The notes below the pieces were generated by a model, which ran no database searches, was not told where the DNA came from, and worked only from the letters and a program-made list of their open reading frames with translations. Position numbers and translations under genes: made by a program. Shown in pieces: positions 43,262 to 52,400 of a stretch of 64,000 nucleotides of DNA. Numbering within the stretch: the stretch's first letter is position 1; each line of letters opens with the position of its first letter. The stretch is from Chitinophagales bacterium (GTDB taxonomy: Bacteria; Bacteroidota; Bacteroidia; Chitinophagales; Chitinophagaceae). The stretch spans positions 2,108,001 through 2,172,000 of the forward strand of contig JAFLBI010000001.1 in assembly GCA_017303835.1 (NCBI GenBank), read 5' to 3'.

Positions 43262-45058
43262 TTAAGAACCTTCATAAATACGCTCTATGGAGGCTTTGTA
43301 TTTTTCGTTAATTACTTTTCGCTTCAGCTTTAAGGTGGGCGTTAATTCGCCTGTATCCACCGTCCACTCATGAGCCAACAATTCAAACTTCTTGATCTGT
43401 TCCACATGGTTGAAAAACTTATTGAAGCTCTCTACCAACTCACGGTAGAGTTCCAATATACGTGGATGATTGATGGCCGCTTCCGGTGTGGTAAATTGAA
43501 TTTGCTTTTCCTTCATCCACTCACGCAGTGTAGGAAAAGAAGGTACAATTAATGCACCAACGAATTTTCTTTCAGCACCTACCACCATGACTTGCTCTAC
43601 AAAAAGACTTTCTTTCAAACGGTTTTCAATAGGCTGAGGTGCCACATATTTACCGCCACTGGTCTTGAACAATTCCTTCTTACGATCTGTGATCTTTAGG
43701 TATTTGCCTTCATCCCAGATTCCAATATCGCCAGTATGCAACCAACCATCGATCACCGTTTCAGCAGTAATCTCGGGACGCTTGTAATAACCCTTCATAA
43801 CACTGGGACCTTTCACCAATATCTCACCATCCTCAGCAATCTTCACTTCCTGCCCAACAATGGGTAAACCTACAGAGCCATACTTACAACCGCCGGGTGT
43901 TTTTCTGTTTACGGTAATCACCGGACTATTTTCAGTTGGACCATAGCCTTCATACACTGGAATTTGTGCGCCGTTGAAAATGCGTAAAAGTTTTTCCTGA
44001 CAAGCAGCACCACCTGTAATGATGAATTCAATATTGCCGCCCAATGCTTCGCGCCACTTATTGAAGATGATTTTATTGGCCATGGACAATTGCACATTGT
44101 ACCACATGCCACCACTCACATTGTTGTCATATTTTTCTGCTAAGCCAACTGCCCAGAAAAATAATTTTCTTTTAGTGCCTTCCAACTCATTACCCTTCGT
44201 CATGATTTTTTCAAACACTTTCTCCAACAAACGCGGCACAGTGGAGAAGCCCATCGGCTTTACTTCCTTCAGGTTGTCGCCAATGGTCTCCAAACTCTCT
44301 GCATAATAAATACTGATACCACTAAAGAGATAGATATAAGTAATCACTTTTTCAAAAATGTGGTTCAGTGGCAGAAAGCTCAGTGCTTTACCATCGGGCC
44401 TATCCTCAAAAGGAAAACTTTCTTTTGAATGAAAGACATTACTTACAATATTCTCATGCGTTAACATCACACCCTTGGGTGTACCCGTTGTACCTGAGGT
44501 ATAAATAATGGTTGCAAGATTGGATGTTGGTATTTGCGCGCTGATAGCTGCTACCTGAGACAGGCTTTCTGCATCGGCCAGATGTAATAATTCAGACCAA
44601 TGTGCAGCACCTTCTACTTTATCGAATGTATATACCTGTTGGAGTGTGGGCACATGATCTTTGATGCTCATCACTTTATCCCACAAATTGGCATCGCCGG
44701 CAAAAACATATTTCACCTCTGCTTCATTCAGGATGAATTGTAATTCCAGCGGATTGGTGGTTGGATAAATAGGCGTGAGTACTGCACCCGTTTGTTGCAC
44801 AGCCAGGTCTGTAAAAATCCATTCAGGTCTGTTGGCACTAATCAGTGCTACTTTCTGCGCACCTTCAGGTGAATAATCTCCACCATTGATACCCAGTTTC
44901 AGCAAACCTGCCGCAAACCTGATGGCGATATCATTCACTTCCTTTGTACTATACGCTCTCCACTGTCCGTTCTCTTTTGCATTCAGCATATCTGGTTTTG
45001 GAAACTTCTCCAGCTGAAACTGCAATACATCAAACAATCGATAATTGGGAAAACTCAT
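43262..45058 (-). CDS. Long-chain acyl-CoA synthetase (AMP-forming)
   Basis: A 598-residue adenylate-forming enzyme that activates fatty acids with ATP and CoA. Motifs: the P-loop-like TIIYTSGTTGTPKGVMLTH, the VYEGYGPTENSPVIT adenine-binding region, DGWLHTGDIGIWDEGKYLKI with the conserved Asp, and TDRKKELFKTSGGKYVAPQP including the catalytic Lys region. It is of the FadD/ACSL type by length and by the N-terminal membrane-associated region. It is followed 9 bases upstream on the same strand by a 2TM protein gene, which suggests a short operon. Chain-length preference cannot be inferred. Confidence 0.93.
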   Translation of the reverse strand: MSFPNYRLFDVLQFQLEKFPKPDMLNAKENGQWRAYSTKEVNDIAIRFAAGLLKLGINGGDYSPEGAQKVALISANRPEWIFTDLAVQQTGAVLTPIYPTTNPLELQFILNEAEVKYVFAGDANLWDKVMSIKDHVPTLQQVYTFDKVEGAAHWSELLHLADAESLSQVAAISAQIPTSNLATIIYTSGTTGTPKGVMLTHENIVSNVFHSKESFPFEDRPDGKALSFLPLNHIFEKVITYIYLFSGISIYYAESLETIGDNLKEVKPMGFSTVPRLLEKVFEKIMTKGNELEGTKRKLFFWAVGLAEKYDNNVSGGMWYNVQLSMANKIIFNKWREALGGNIEFIITGGAACQEKLLRIFNGAQIPVYEGYGPTENSPVITVNRKTPGGCKYGSVGLPIVGQEVKIAEDGEILVKGPSVMKGYYKRPEITAETVIDGWLHTGDIGIWDEGKYLKITDRKKELFKTSGGKYVAPQPIENRLKESLFVEQVMVVGAERKFVGALIVPSFPTLREWMKEKQIQFTTPEAAINHPRILELYRELVESFNKFFNHVEQIKKFELLAHEWTVDTGELTPTLKLKRKVINEKYKASIERIYEGS

Positions 45059-45067
45059 GATGAATGA

Positions 45068-45367
45068 TTATAGTGATGTTGATTGATCTTTCTTTTCCTG
45101 CTTCAGTTTTTCATACTCCCTTTCTACCAGATCATCCTGATTACCGGCATAGGCTTCGTAATACTGGAAGGCAATTCCAATACCCCAACCAAGCGTTACC
45201 CAGATGGGCCATGCAGAAGCTTTGAACTCGAAGCCTTCATACCCGTGGGTAATCCAGTAAATGGTCCACAGAAAAATATTGACCACTACATAGGCAAATG
45301 CGCTTTTCTTGAAGTTGGCGCGTTTCTTGGCGATACGCCAGAGTTTATCATTGTCGGGAGTTTGCAT
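45068..45367 (-). CDS. 2TM-domain protein
   Basis: A 99-residue protein of the 2TM family: a short N-terminal part (MQTPDNDKLWRIAKKRANFK), two helices (about 23-41 and 51-70) with WPIWVTLGWGIGIAFQYYEA, and a charged C-terminal coiled tail (REYEKLKQEKKDQ). The start at 45367 is chosen because upstream codons form an unrelated hydrophobic stretch. The family is usual in Bacteroidota next to kinases or metabolic genes and has no defined function. Confidence 0.82.
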   Translation of the reverse strand: MQTPDNDKLWRIAKKRANFKKSAFAYVVVNIFLWTIYWITHGYEGFEFKASAWPIWVTLGWGIGIAFQYYEAYAGNQDDLVEREYEKLKQEKKDQSTSL

Positions 45368-45451
45368 GGCAAGCTGTTGAGGGGAACAAATTAGGCAAAA
45401 CAGCAGAAACAGCAAAGCAGGGCTTCATTGCCACCGGCTATAAGCAGTTTT

Positions 45452-46447
45452 TTAACGGTAATACTGCCCAGCGGGGATTTTGAACAGATTGCTGCGTTGG
45501 TATTTTTTGAACTTTTCTACCTCGGTATCATGGTTATTCAGCCAGATCTGGTAGGCTGATGGACTAGCCACCATACCAAATAACCACTGATGATAGGCAT
45601 CGAAATGGCCTTCGCGCAGGAGCTGATTCAGGTGTTGAAAGTGTTCAAAAGGGAATTGCTTGTTCAAATCGGACTGCATCCAGGACAATAAGAAACGGGT
45701 TCTGATGGCAGTAAGTACCTCGGGGGTAACACCTTCTCGGATCATAGACCCAAACTTGTTGAAATTACCCAGTACTGCTTTTTCAAATGCAGTAGGCTTT
45801 CTGCTGGCAGGTATGGCCTGCAGCATATCTGACAATGCAAAGATGCGCTTACATGATTCGTATAAAAGATTCTTAATCTCTGTTGTTCTCTGCGAGAAGC
45901 TTTCTAGATTCAAAAAAAGTTCACCGTACAGCATAACAGGAAACCAATCCTCTGCAAGTGCATAATGTTTTACTGCGAAGAAATAATTCGCAGGATAATT
46001 AGGATCTGTGGCAATACCCTTTTCCCACTGCACAATAGCCTCTGCTTTTTTACCTGCTGCTTGCAGCATCGCACCATAGTCGGCATACAACACCCCACTG
46101 GTTGGAAAACGCTGAATGCCTTTTATGTATAGTTTTTCTGCTTCTTTATAATCAGCGATGGCAGCATAAGTAAGCCCTAATTGTTGAAACACTTGAAAAT
46201 CAGCATCGTTGCGTTCAATCAGTTGCTTACCCAATTCAATAGCACCGGCAAAATCGCGCTGAAGAAATTGTAAAAAGAGTTTGTCTTTCAGTAAACCCAA
46301 ATCATTGGGTGCAGCAGCCAAAGCTTTTTCCAACTGTGTTGTTGCAGCTGCATATTCTCCCTGCATGATTAGTTTTTTATGCTCAGGCTGCTGCGCCATC
46401 ACGCGCAGGCCGAAAAAAACACCAATCAAGAGTAGAGCAACACGCAT
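45452..46447 (-). CDS. Secreted tetratricopeptide-repeat protein
   Basis: A 331-residue protein with a signal peptide (MRVALLLIGVFFGLRVMAQQ) and at least four TPR-like units between about 25 and 175: YAAATTQLEKALAAAPNDLG, FAGAIELGKQLIERNDADFQ, YKEAEKLYIKGIQRFPTSGV and KAEAIVQWEKGIATDPNYPA. The C-terminal half is helical without a recognised domain. TPRs act in protein interaction, and a periplasmic role is expected. It lies 4 bases after the DUF1015 stop, so it is co-transcribed with it. Confidence 0.82.
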   Translation of the reverse strand: MRVALLLIGVFFGLRVMAQQPEHKKLIMQGEYAAATTQLEKALAAAPNDLGLLKDKLFLQFLQRDFAGAIELGKQLIERNDADFQVFQQLGLTYAAIADYKEAEKLYIKGIQRFPTSGVLYADYGAMLQAAGKKAEAIVQWEKGIATDPNYPANYFFAVKHYALAEDWFPVMLYGELFLNLESFSQRTTEIKNLLYESCKRIFALSDMLQAIPASRKPTAFEKAVLGNFNKFGSMIREGVTPEVLTAIRTRFLLSWMQSDLNKQFPFEHFQHLNQLLREGHFDAYHQWLFGMVASPSAYQIWLNNHDTEVEKFKKYQRSNLFKIPAGQYYR

Positions 46448-46451
46448 ATGA

Positions 46452-47684
46452 TTAATGAATCAGGTGAGTTAACAAACCATCGCGTAGCTTTGGTTCAAAC
46501 CAAGTACTCTTCGGTGGCATTACATTACCACTATCGGCAATATCAAACAATTGCTCAATGGTAACAGGATAGAGACTGAATGCCAACTGCATATCACCAC
46601 TGTTCACGCGCTTTTCCAATTCACCCAAACCGCGGATTCCACCTACAAAATCAATACGCTTATCCGTACGCTGGTCTTTGATATTAAGCAATGGATCAAG
46701 AATGTTTTCCTGCAGAATGGTAACATCCAACACACCAATGGGATCGTTTCGATAAACACCAGGTTTTGCTGTAAGGCGATACCATTCTTTATCGATATAC
46801 ATACCAAACTCATGCAGTACAGCAGGCTTTACTGCGGTACTACCATTCAATTCAACGGTGAAATCAGCCGATAAGCGTTCTAATAAATCAGCTTTACTTA
46901 ACCCATTCAAATCCTTCACCACACGGTTATAATCCAGAATAGCTAGCTGACTGGCAGGGAATAAGGTTGTTAGAAAATAATCTGCTGATTGTGTTGCTGT
47001 ATTACCCAGCGCAGCGCGCACTTTAGCAGCTGAAGCGGCACGGTGGTGGCCGTCTGCGATATAGGTACAAGGCACTTTAGCTACAAAAAGATCGGTGATC
47101 TGCTTACACACATCGCTATCGCTGATGATCCAGATGGTATGCTGAATACCATCATCCGCTTTAAAATCATAAACCGGTGAACGGGCAGTCATCCACTTAT
47201 CAATGAGTGCATCTACTTCTGCCACATTTCTATATGCCAGAAATACATTACCTGTTTGTGCACCTGTTGTTTTGATATGATTGATTCTGTCCTGCTCTTT
47301 TTCCGGACGTGTAAACTCGTGCTTCTTAATGATGTCTTCATTGTAATCATCCACACTGCTTACACAAACCAAACCAGTCTGGCTTCTACCATCCATGATG
47401 AGGCGATAGATATAATAGCAGTCTTTGTCTTCCCGAAACAGGATGTCGCGCTTGATGAATGCATCCAGGTTTTCTTTGGCCTTTTCATACACAGGCATGC
47501 TATGAATATCTGTCTGCTCTGGCAGATCAATTTCACTTTTGGTGATATGCAGGAAAGAATTGGGATTGCCTTGTGCTTCTACACGTGCTTCTGCACTATT
47601 CAATACATCGTAAGGTCTGCTGGCCACTTGTGCAGCAAAAGGTGCGTGCGGACGAAGGGCCTTGAAGGGTTGGATATTTGCCAT
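46452..47684 (-). CDS. DUF1015-family protein
   Basis: A 410-residue cytoplasmic protein of the DUF1015 family. Conserved parts: PFKALRPHAPFAAQVASRPY, NPNSFLHITKSEIDLP, and PCTYIADGHHRAASAAKVR, whose GHHR is the family signature and resembles ParB-like nucleotide-binding motifs. The biochemical role is not established, but the gene often neighbours serC and serA in Bacteroidota and serC is near here (48198-49274), though separated by a convergent gene. A role in serine or amino acid metabolism is therefore only a suggestion. Confidence 0.85.
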   Translation of the reverse strand: MANIQPFKALRPHAPFAAQVASRPYDVLNSAEARVEAQGNPNSFLHITKSEIDLPEQTDIHSMPVYEKAKENLDAFIKRDILFREDKDCYYIYRLIMDGRSQTGLVCVSSVDDYNEDIIKKHEFTRPEKEQDRINHIKTTGAQTGNVFLAYRNVAEVDALIDKWMTARSPVYDFKADDGIQHTIWIISDSDVCKQITDLFVAKVPCTYIADGHHRAASAAKVRAALGNTATQSADYFLTTLFPASQLAILDYNRVVKDLNGLSKADLLERLSADFTVELNGSTAVKPAVLHEFGMYIDKEWYRLTAKPGVYRNDPIGVLDVTILQENILDPLLNIKDQRTDKRIDFVGGIRGLGELEKRVNSGDMQLAFSLYPVTIEQLFDIADSGNVMPPKSTWFEPKLRDGLLTHLIH

Positions 47685-47799
47685 AATCTGGGCCGCAAGA
47701 TAATTATTGCAGGTTGATATTCCTGTCGGTGCTATAATATCGGCATGATTTAACAGAATCCTCTATTGTTTTCGCTTAATTTGATCAAAATTCAGTCCC

Positions 47800-48201
47800 A
47801 TGTCGCAGCAGGTGAAAGCCATCACAGAAGATGATTTGATTGAATACATTCTCAGACACTTGTACAGCCATCTGGATAAGAATGAGTTACATCTGGAGAG
47901 AGATATTCTAGCGCCAGCTCAAGTACAGTTGGATGAACGTCAGCTAGAACATGTACGTGAGATTCTCATGAGTACACAACTCGTAAAAGCTTCCGTAGGT
48001 TTTGGAAAAAATGGATTTGTCTATTTAACCGGTACTGGCATTCAAGTGATGAAACAATACAAATCCTACCACAATTTTCTGCAAGCTACACAGGGCTTTA
48101 CAGCACAACAAACTTTACAAGCTGCAGCACCTGCGCATACACCGGAAGAAAAACCTGCATCGGATCAACCTCATGTGAATTACGATGATATGGCGCATTA
48201 G
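47800..48201 (+). CDS. Small protein of unknown function with winged-helix-like N-terminus
   Basis: A 133-residue protein. Residues 8-85 alternate helices and a short hairpin (DDLIEYILRHLYSHLDKNEL, DERQLEHVREILMSTQLVKA, GKNGFVYLTGTGIQVMKQYK) as in a winged helix; the C-terminal 45 residues are Ala/Pro-rich and probably disordered. I do not recognise a family. It diverges from DUF1015 across a 115-base gap and its stop overlaps the convergent serC stop by four bases. Confidence 0.72.
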   Translation: MSQQVKAITEDDLIEYILRHLYSHLDKNELHLERDILAPAQVQLDERQLEHVREILMSTQLVKASVGFGKNGFVYLTGTGIQVMKQYKSYHNFLQATQGFTAQQTLQAAAPAHTPEEKPASDQPHVNYDDMAH

Positions 48202-49274
48202 CCATGGCGCTGTGCAAAATCTTTCATCAGATGACAAATCGTTTCTACGCTCTGCATAGACAGTGCATTGTACATGCTTACACGTAAACCACCTACGGTA
48301 CGGTAACCTTTTACGCCCACCATACCATTGGCTTTACACTCATCCAGAAACTTGTTTTGTAATACTTCATCATTGATAAAGAAAACAGCATTCATCTGAC
48401 TGCGGTCTTCTTTACGCACTTTACAACTAAATAATGGTAAGCTGTCAATGGTGTTGTATAAGAGATCCGACTTTGCAGTAGCATGTTCAGCCATTACACT
48501 TAAACCACCTTGCTGAATAATCCAGCGCAGCGTTAACATGGCTACATATACAGCAAATACAGGCGGCGTATTCATCAGTGAGCCTGCTTCGATATGCTTG
48601 CGATAATCCATAATGGTAGGAATCGCTCGGCTGGTTTTACCCAATACATCTTTTCTCACTACCACGAGGTTGACACCTGCTGCACCCATATTCTTCTGTG
48701 CACCTGCATAAATGAGTGCAAATTTTTTGAAATCAACTGGTCTGCTGAAAATATCACTACTCATATCACCAATCAGTGGCACATCCACTTCAGGGTATTG
48801 GTGCCACTGTGTTCCTTCTACAGTATTATTGGTAGTGATATGCAGATAAGCATAAGCTGGATCAACACTGAAATCCTTGGGTATATAAGTATGTGACTGA
48901 TCCGCGGAAGAAGCTACCACATCCACCTTACCAAACAGTTTGGCTTCTTTCAAAGCCTTATTACCCCAAATGCCATTGTCGCAATAAGCAGCTGTTGCAT
49001 TCGCATCCAGCAAATTCATCGGTACCTGCATGAACTGCGTAGTAGCACCACCATGTAAAAACAATACTTCATATGCATCATCCAAGCCCATTAATTGCTT
49101 TACAGCATTGCGCGCTTCGTCCAGCACTTCTTGAAACAATGGTGTGCGGTGCCCGATTTCCAGAATGGATAAACCACTGCCATTGAAATCATGGATAGCA
49201 TTTGCTGCTGCTTCCAGTACTGGTTGCGGTAAAACAGAGGGACCTGAATTGAAATTGTGTTTTTGCTGACTCAT
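48198..49274 (-). CDS. serC: 3-phosphoserine aminotransferase SerC
   Basis: A PLP-dependent class V aminotransferase that makes phosphoserine from 3-phosphohydroxypyruvate and glutamate. It has 358 residues with the start at 49274 (MSQQKHNFNSGPSVLP), the usual N-terminus; the ATG at 49307 adds eleven unrelated residues. Motifs: FNSGPSVLPQPVLE, VLFLHGGATTQFMQVPMNL, IGDMSSDIFSRPVD with the PLP Asp region, and IYAGAQKNMGAAGVNLVVV with the Schiff-base Lys. The C-terminal GGLRVSMYNALS contains the substrate Arg. It is cytoplasmic and appears intact. Confidence 0.96.
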   Translation of the reverse strand: MSQQKHNFNSGPSVLPQPVLEAAANAIHDFNGSGLSILEIGHRTPLFQEVLDEARNAVKQLMGLDDAYEVLFLHGGATTQFMQVPMNLLDANATAAYCDNGIWGNKALKEAKLFGKVDVVASSADQSHTYIPKDFSVDPAYAYLHITTNNTVEGTQWHQYPEVDVPLIGDMSSDIFSRPVDFKKFALIYAGAQKNMGAAGVNLVVVRKDVLGKTSRAIPTIMDYRKHIEAGSLMNTPPVFAVYVAMLTLRWIIQQGGLSVMAEHATAKSDLLYNTIDSLPLFSCKVRKEDRSQMNAVFFINDEVLQNKFLDECKANGMVGVKGYRTVGGLRVSMYNALSMQSVETICHLMKDFAQRHG

Positions 49275-49401
49275 ACGGCTTGCAAAGTACGTAGAAATCA
49301 AGCCCAACAGAAACTCACGCTTGTTAGTGTTATGGTTTTACAAAACGCATTCAGTATATTGGGCATTGCCTGCCATTCACCCTAAAACGGACTGAAAGAA
49401 T

Positions 49402-52400
49402 ATGTCTATGCATCTTGGTGGCGGGCTTTACGATCCCCGGTTTGAACACGACTCCTGTGGCATCGGTTTTGTTGCCAGCATTAAAGGGAAAAAATCACAT
49501 CAACATATTTCAGATGCGTTAACCGTGTTGGAAAACATGGAACACCGCGGTGCATGTGGATGTGAAAACAATACAGGTGATGGCGCCGGCATCATGATTC
49601 AAACACCACATGCTTTTTTCTTTGAAGCATGTTTGCAACTAGGTATACAATTGCCGGCATATGGTAAGTACGGCGTAGGTGTGCTCTTCTTTCCAAAAGA
49701 TGTGCAACGCAGAGAAGAATGCCGCGATATTTTCAACAGAGCCACAGAGAAACTGGGGATGGAATTATTGGGTTATCGCAAAGTGCCCGTAAATCCTGCA
49801 GATATTGGCCCAACCGCTTTAAGCGTAGAACCAGAAATGGAGCAAGTGTTTGTGCGTTGCCCTGATCAAGTGCATAACCCTGAAGACTTTGAACGCAAGC
49901 TCTTTGTATTGCGCAACTATGTAACACATCTTGTCAATAATACTGTACAAAAAGATGCCATTGGTTTTTACATCGCATCGCTGAGTTATAAAACAGTGGT
50001 ATATAAGGGACAGCTCACCAGTTTACAGGTGCGTAACTATTTCCCTGATCTCAGTGATAAATCCATGGTGAGTGCGTTTGGTCTGGTACACTCTCGCTTT
50101 GCTACAAACACTTTTCCTTCCTGGAAACTGGCACAGCCCTTCCGTTACATCGCACACAATGGAGAGATCAATACACTGCAGGGTAATCTCAACTGGTTAA
50201 AGACAAGTGAGCAAGGTTTTACTTCTAAATATTTCAGCAAGGAAGAAATGGATATGTTGCTGCCCATAGTGGGCGAAGGGCAGTCTGATTCTGCCTGTCT
50301 GGATAATATGATTGAATTGCTTACACTCACCGGCAGATCATTACCACATGTGATGATGATGCTGATTCCGGAAGCATGGGATGGCAATGAGCAGATGGAT
50401 CCTGTGAAAAAAGCTTTCTATGAATACCATGCATCTATGATGGAGCCTTGGGATGGACCAGCATCTATTTCATTCACCGATGGAAAAATTATTGGTGCAA
50501 CGCTCGACAGAAATGGCTTAAGACCATCGCGCTATTGCGTTACCACAGATGAGCGTGTGATCATGGCTTCTGAAACAGGTGCTTTACCTGTAGATCCAGC
50601 TATCATCAAAGAGAAGGGCAGATTGCAGCCGGGTAAAATGTTTGTAGTGGATATGGAACAGGGGCGAATCATCAGTGATGAAGAGTTGAAAACGAACATC
50701 TGCACACAACAACCCTATGGCGATTGGTTGAATAAATACAAGATTCGATTAGAAGAATTACCAGAGCCAAGAGTAATGTTCACCCATTTAGAACATGATC
50801 AGGTATTTAAATACCAGAAAGCATTTGGCTATTCCAAAGAAGATTTGGAAACCATTATTCAACCAATGGCTTTGGAAGTTAAAGAACCCATCGGTTCCAT
50901 GGGTACCGATACGCCACTTGCAGTATTGAGTGATGAACCGCAACACCTCAGCAGTTATTTCAAACAATTGTTTGCGCAGGTAACCAATCCGCCGATTGAC
51001 CCGATTCGTGAACGCATGGTGATGTCGCTCTCTACATTCGTGGGTAATGTAGGCAACCTGCTGGAAGAAGATCCGCTGGCTTGTCATACCGTTGCACTTA
51101 AACATCCTATCCTTACCAATTTTGAGTTAGAGAAAATTCGCAGTATTGATACAGGCATTTTCCAAGCCAAAACATTACAATGCTATTTCAGAGCAGATCA
51201 ACAACCCGGCTCATTAAAAGCTGGTTTAGATAGAATTTGTCGCTACGCCGTAGATGCGGCGCAGGATGGATTTGAAGTGATCATCCTGCAAGACCGTGCG
51301 ATAGACTCAGACCATGCGCCTATTCCATCTTTACTTGCTACCGCTGCTGTACACCACCACCTCATTAGAAAAGGACTGCGTGGTAAAGTGGGCATCATCG
51401 TTGAAGCAGGCGATGTTTGGGAAGTGCATCATTTTGCTTGTTTGCTGGGTTTTGGTGCTACAGCCATCAATCCTTATCTGGCTTTGTCTTCTATCAGAGT
51501 TATGAAGGAGACAGGCATCATGAAAACAGATTTATCAGAAGAACAACTGAAGAAGCATTATATCAAAGCAGTGAATGATGGTTTGCTGAAAGTCTTCAGC
51601 AAGATGGGTATCTCTACGCTGCAATCTTATCAAGGCGCGCAGATATTTGAAATCATTGGTATTAATAAAGCCGTGGTGAATCAATATTTCACCGGTGCAA
51701 CTTCCCGAATCGAAGGCATGGGTCTGGATGAGCTGGCACGTGAAACATTGGCGAAACATTTCTTCGCTTTCAGCAGAAAGGAAATTCCCACAGATCGGTT
51801 ACCGGTGGGTGGTATCTATCAATGGAAACGCAAAGGAGAGTTTCATTTATTCAATCCGCAAACCATTCATCTCTTACAGCATGCTACCCGCACGAATGAT
51901 TATGCAACATTTAAGAAATACACCAAGCTGGTGAACGACCAGAGTGAGAAAGCTTGTACGCTGCGTAGTCTATTTGCATTTAAACAAACCAAGCCTTCTA
52001 TTTCTATTGACGAAGTAGAACCTGCAGAAAATATCTACAAACGTTTTGCCACAGGTGCTATGAGCTTTGGTTCCATTTCATGGGAAGCACATACTACACT
52101 AGCTATTGCGATGAACCGTTTGGGCGGTAAGAGTAATACCGGAGAAGGTGGTGAAGATGAAATACGTTATGCACCATTACCCAATGGTGATTCGATGCGC
52201 AGTGCGATTAAACAAGTAGCTTCTGCACGATTTGGTGTAACGAGTTTATACCTCACTGAAGCAGATGAGTTGCAAATCAAAATGGCACAGGGTGCCAAGC
52301 CTGGCGAGGGCGGACAATTACCCGGTCATAAAGTAGATGAGTGGATTGGTAAAACAAGACATGCCACACCCGGTGTAGGTTTGATTTCGCCACCACCGCA

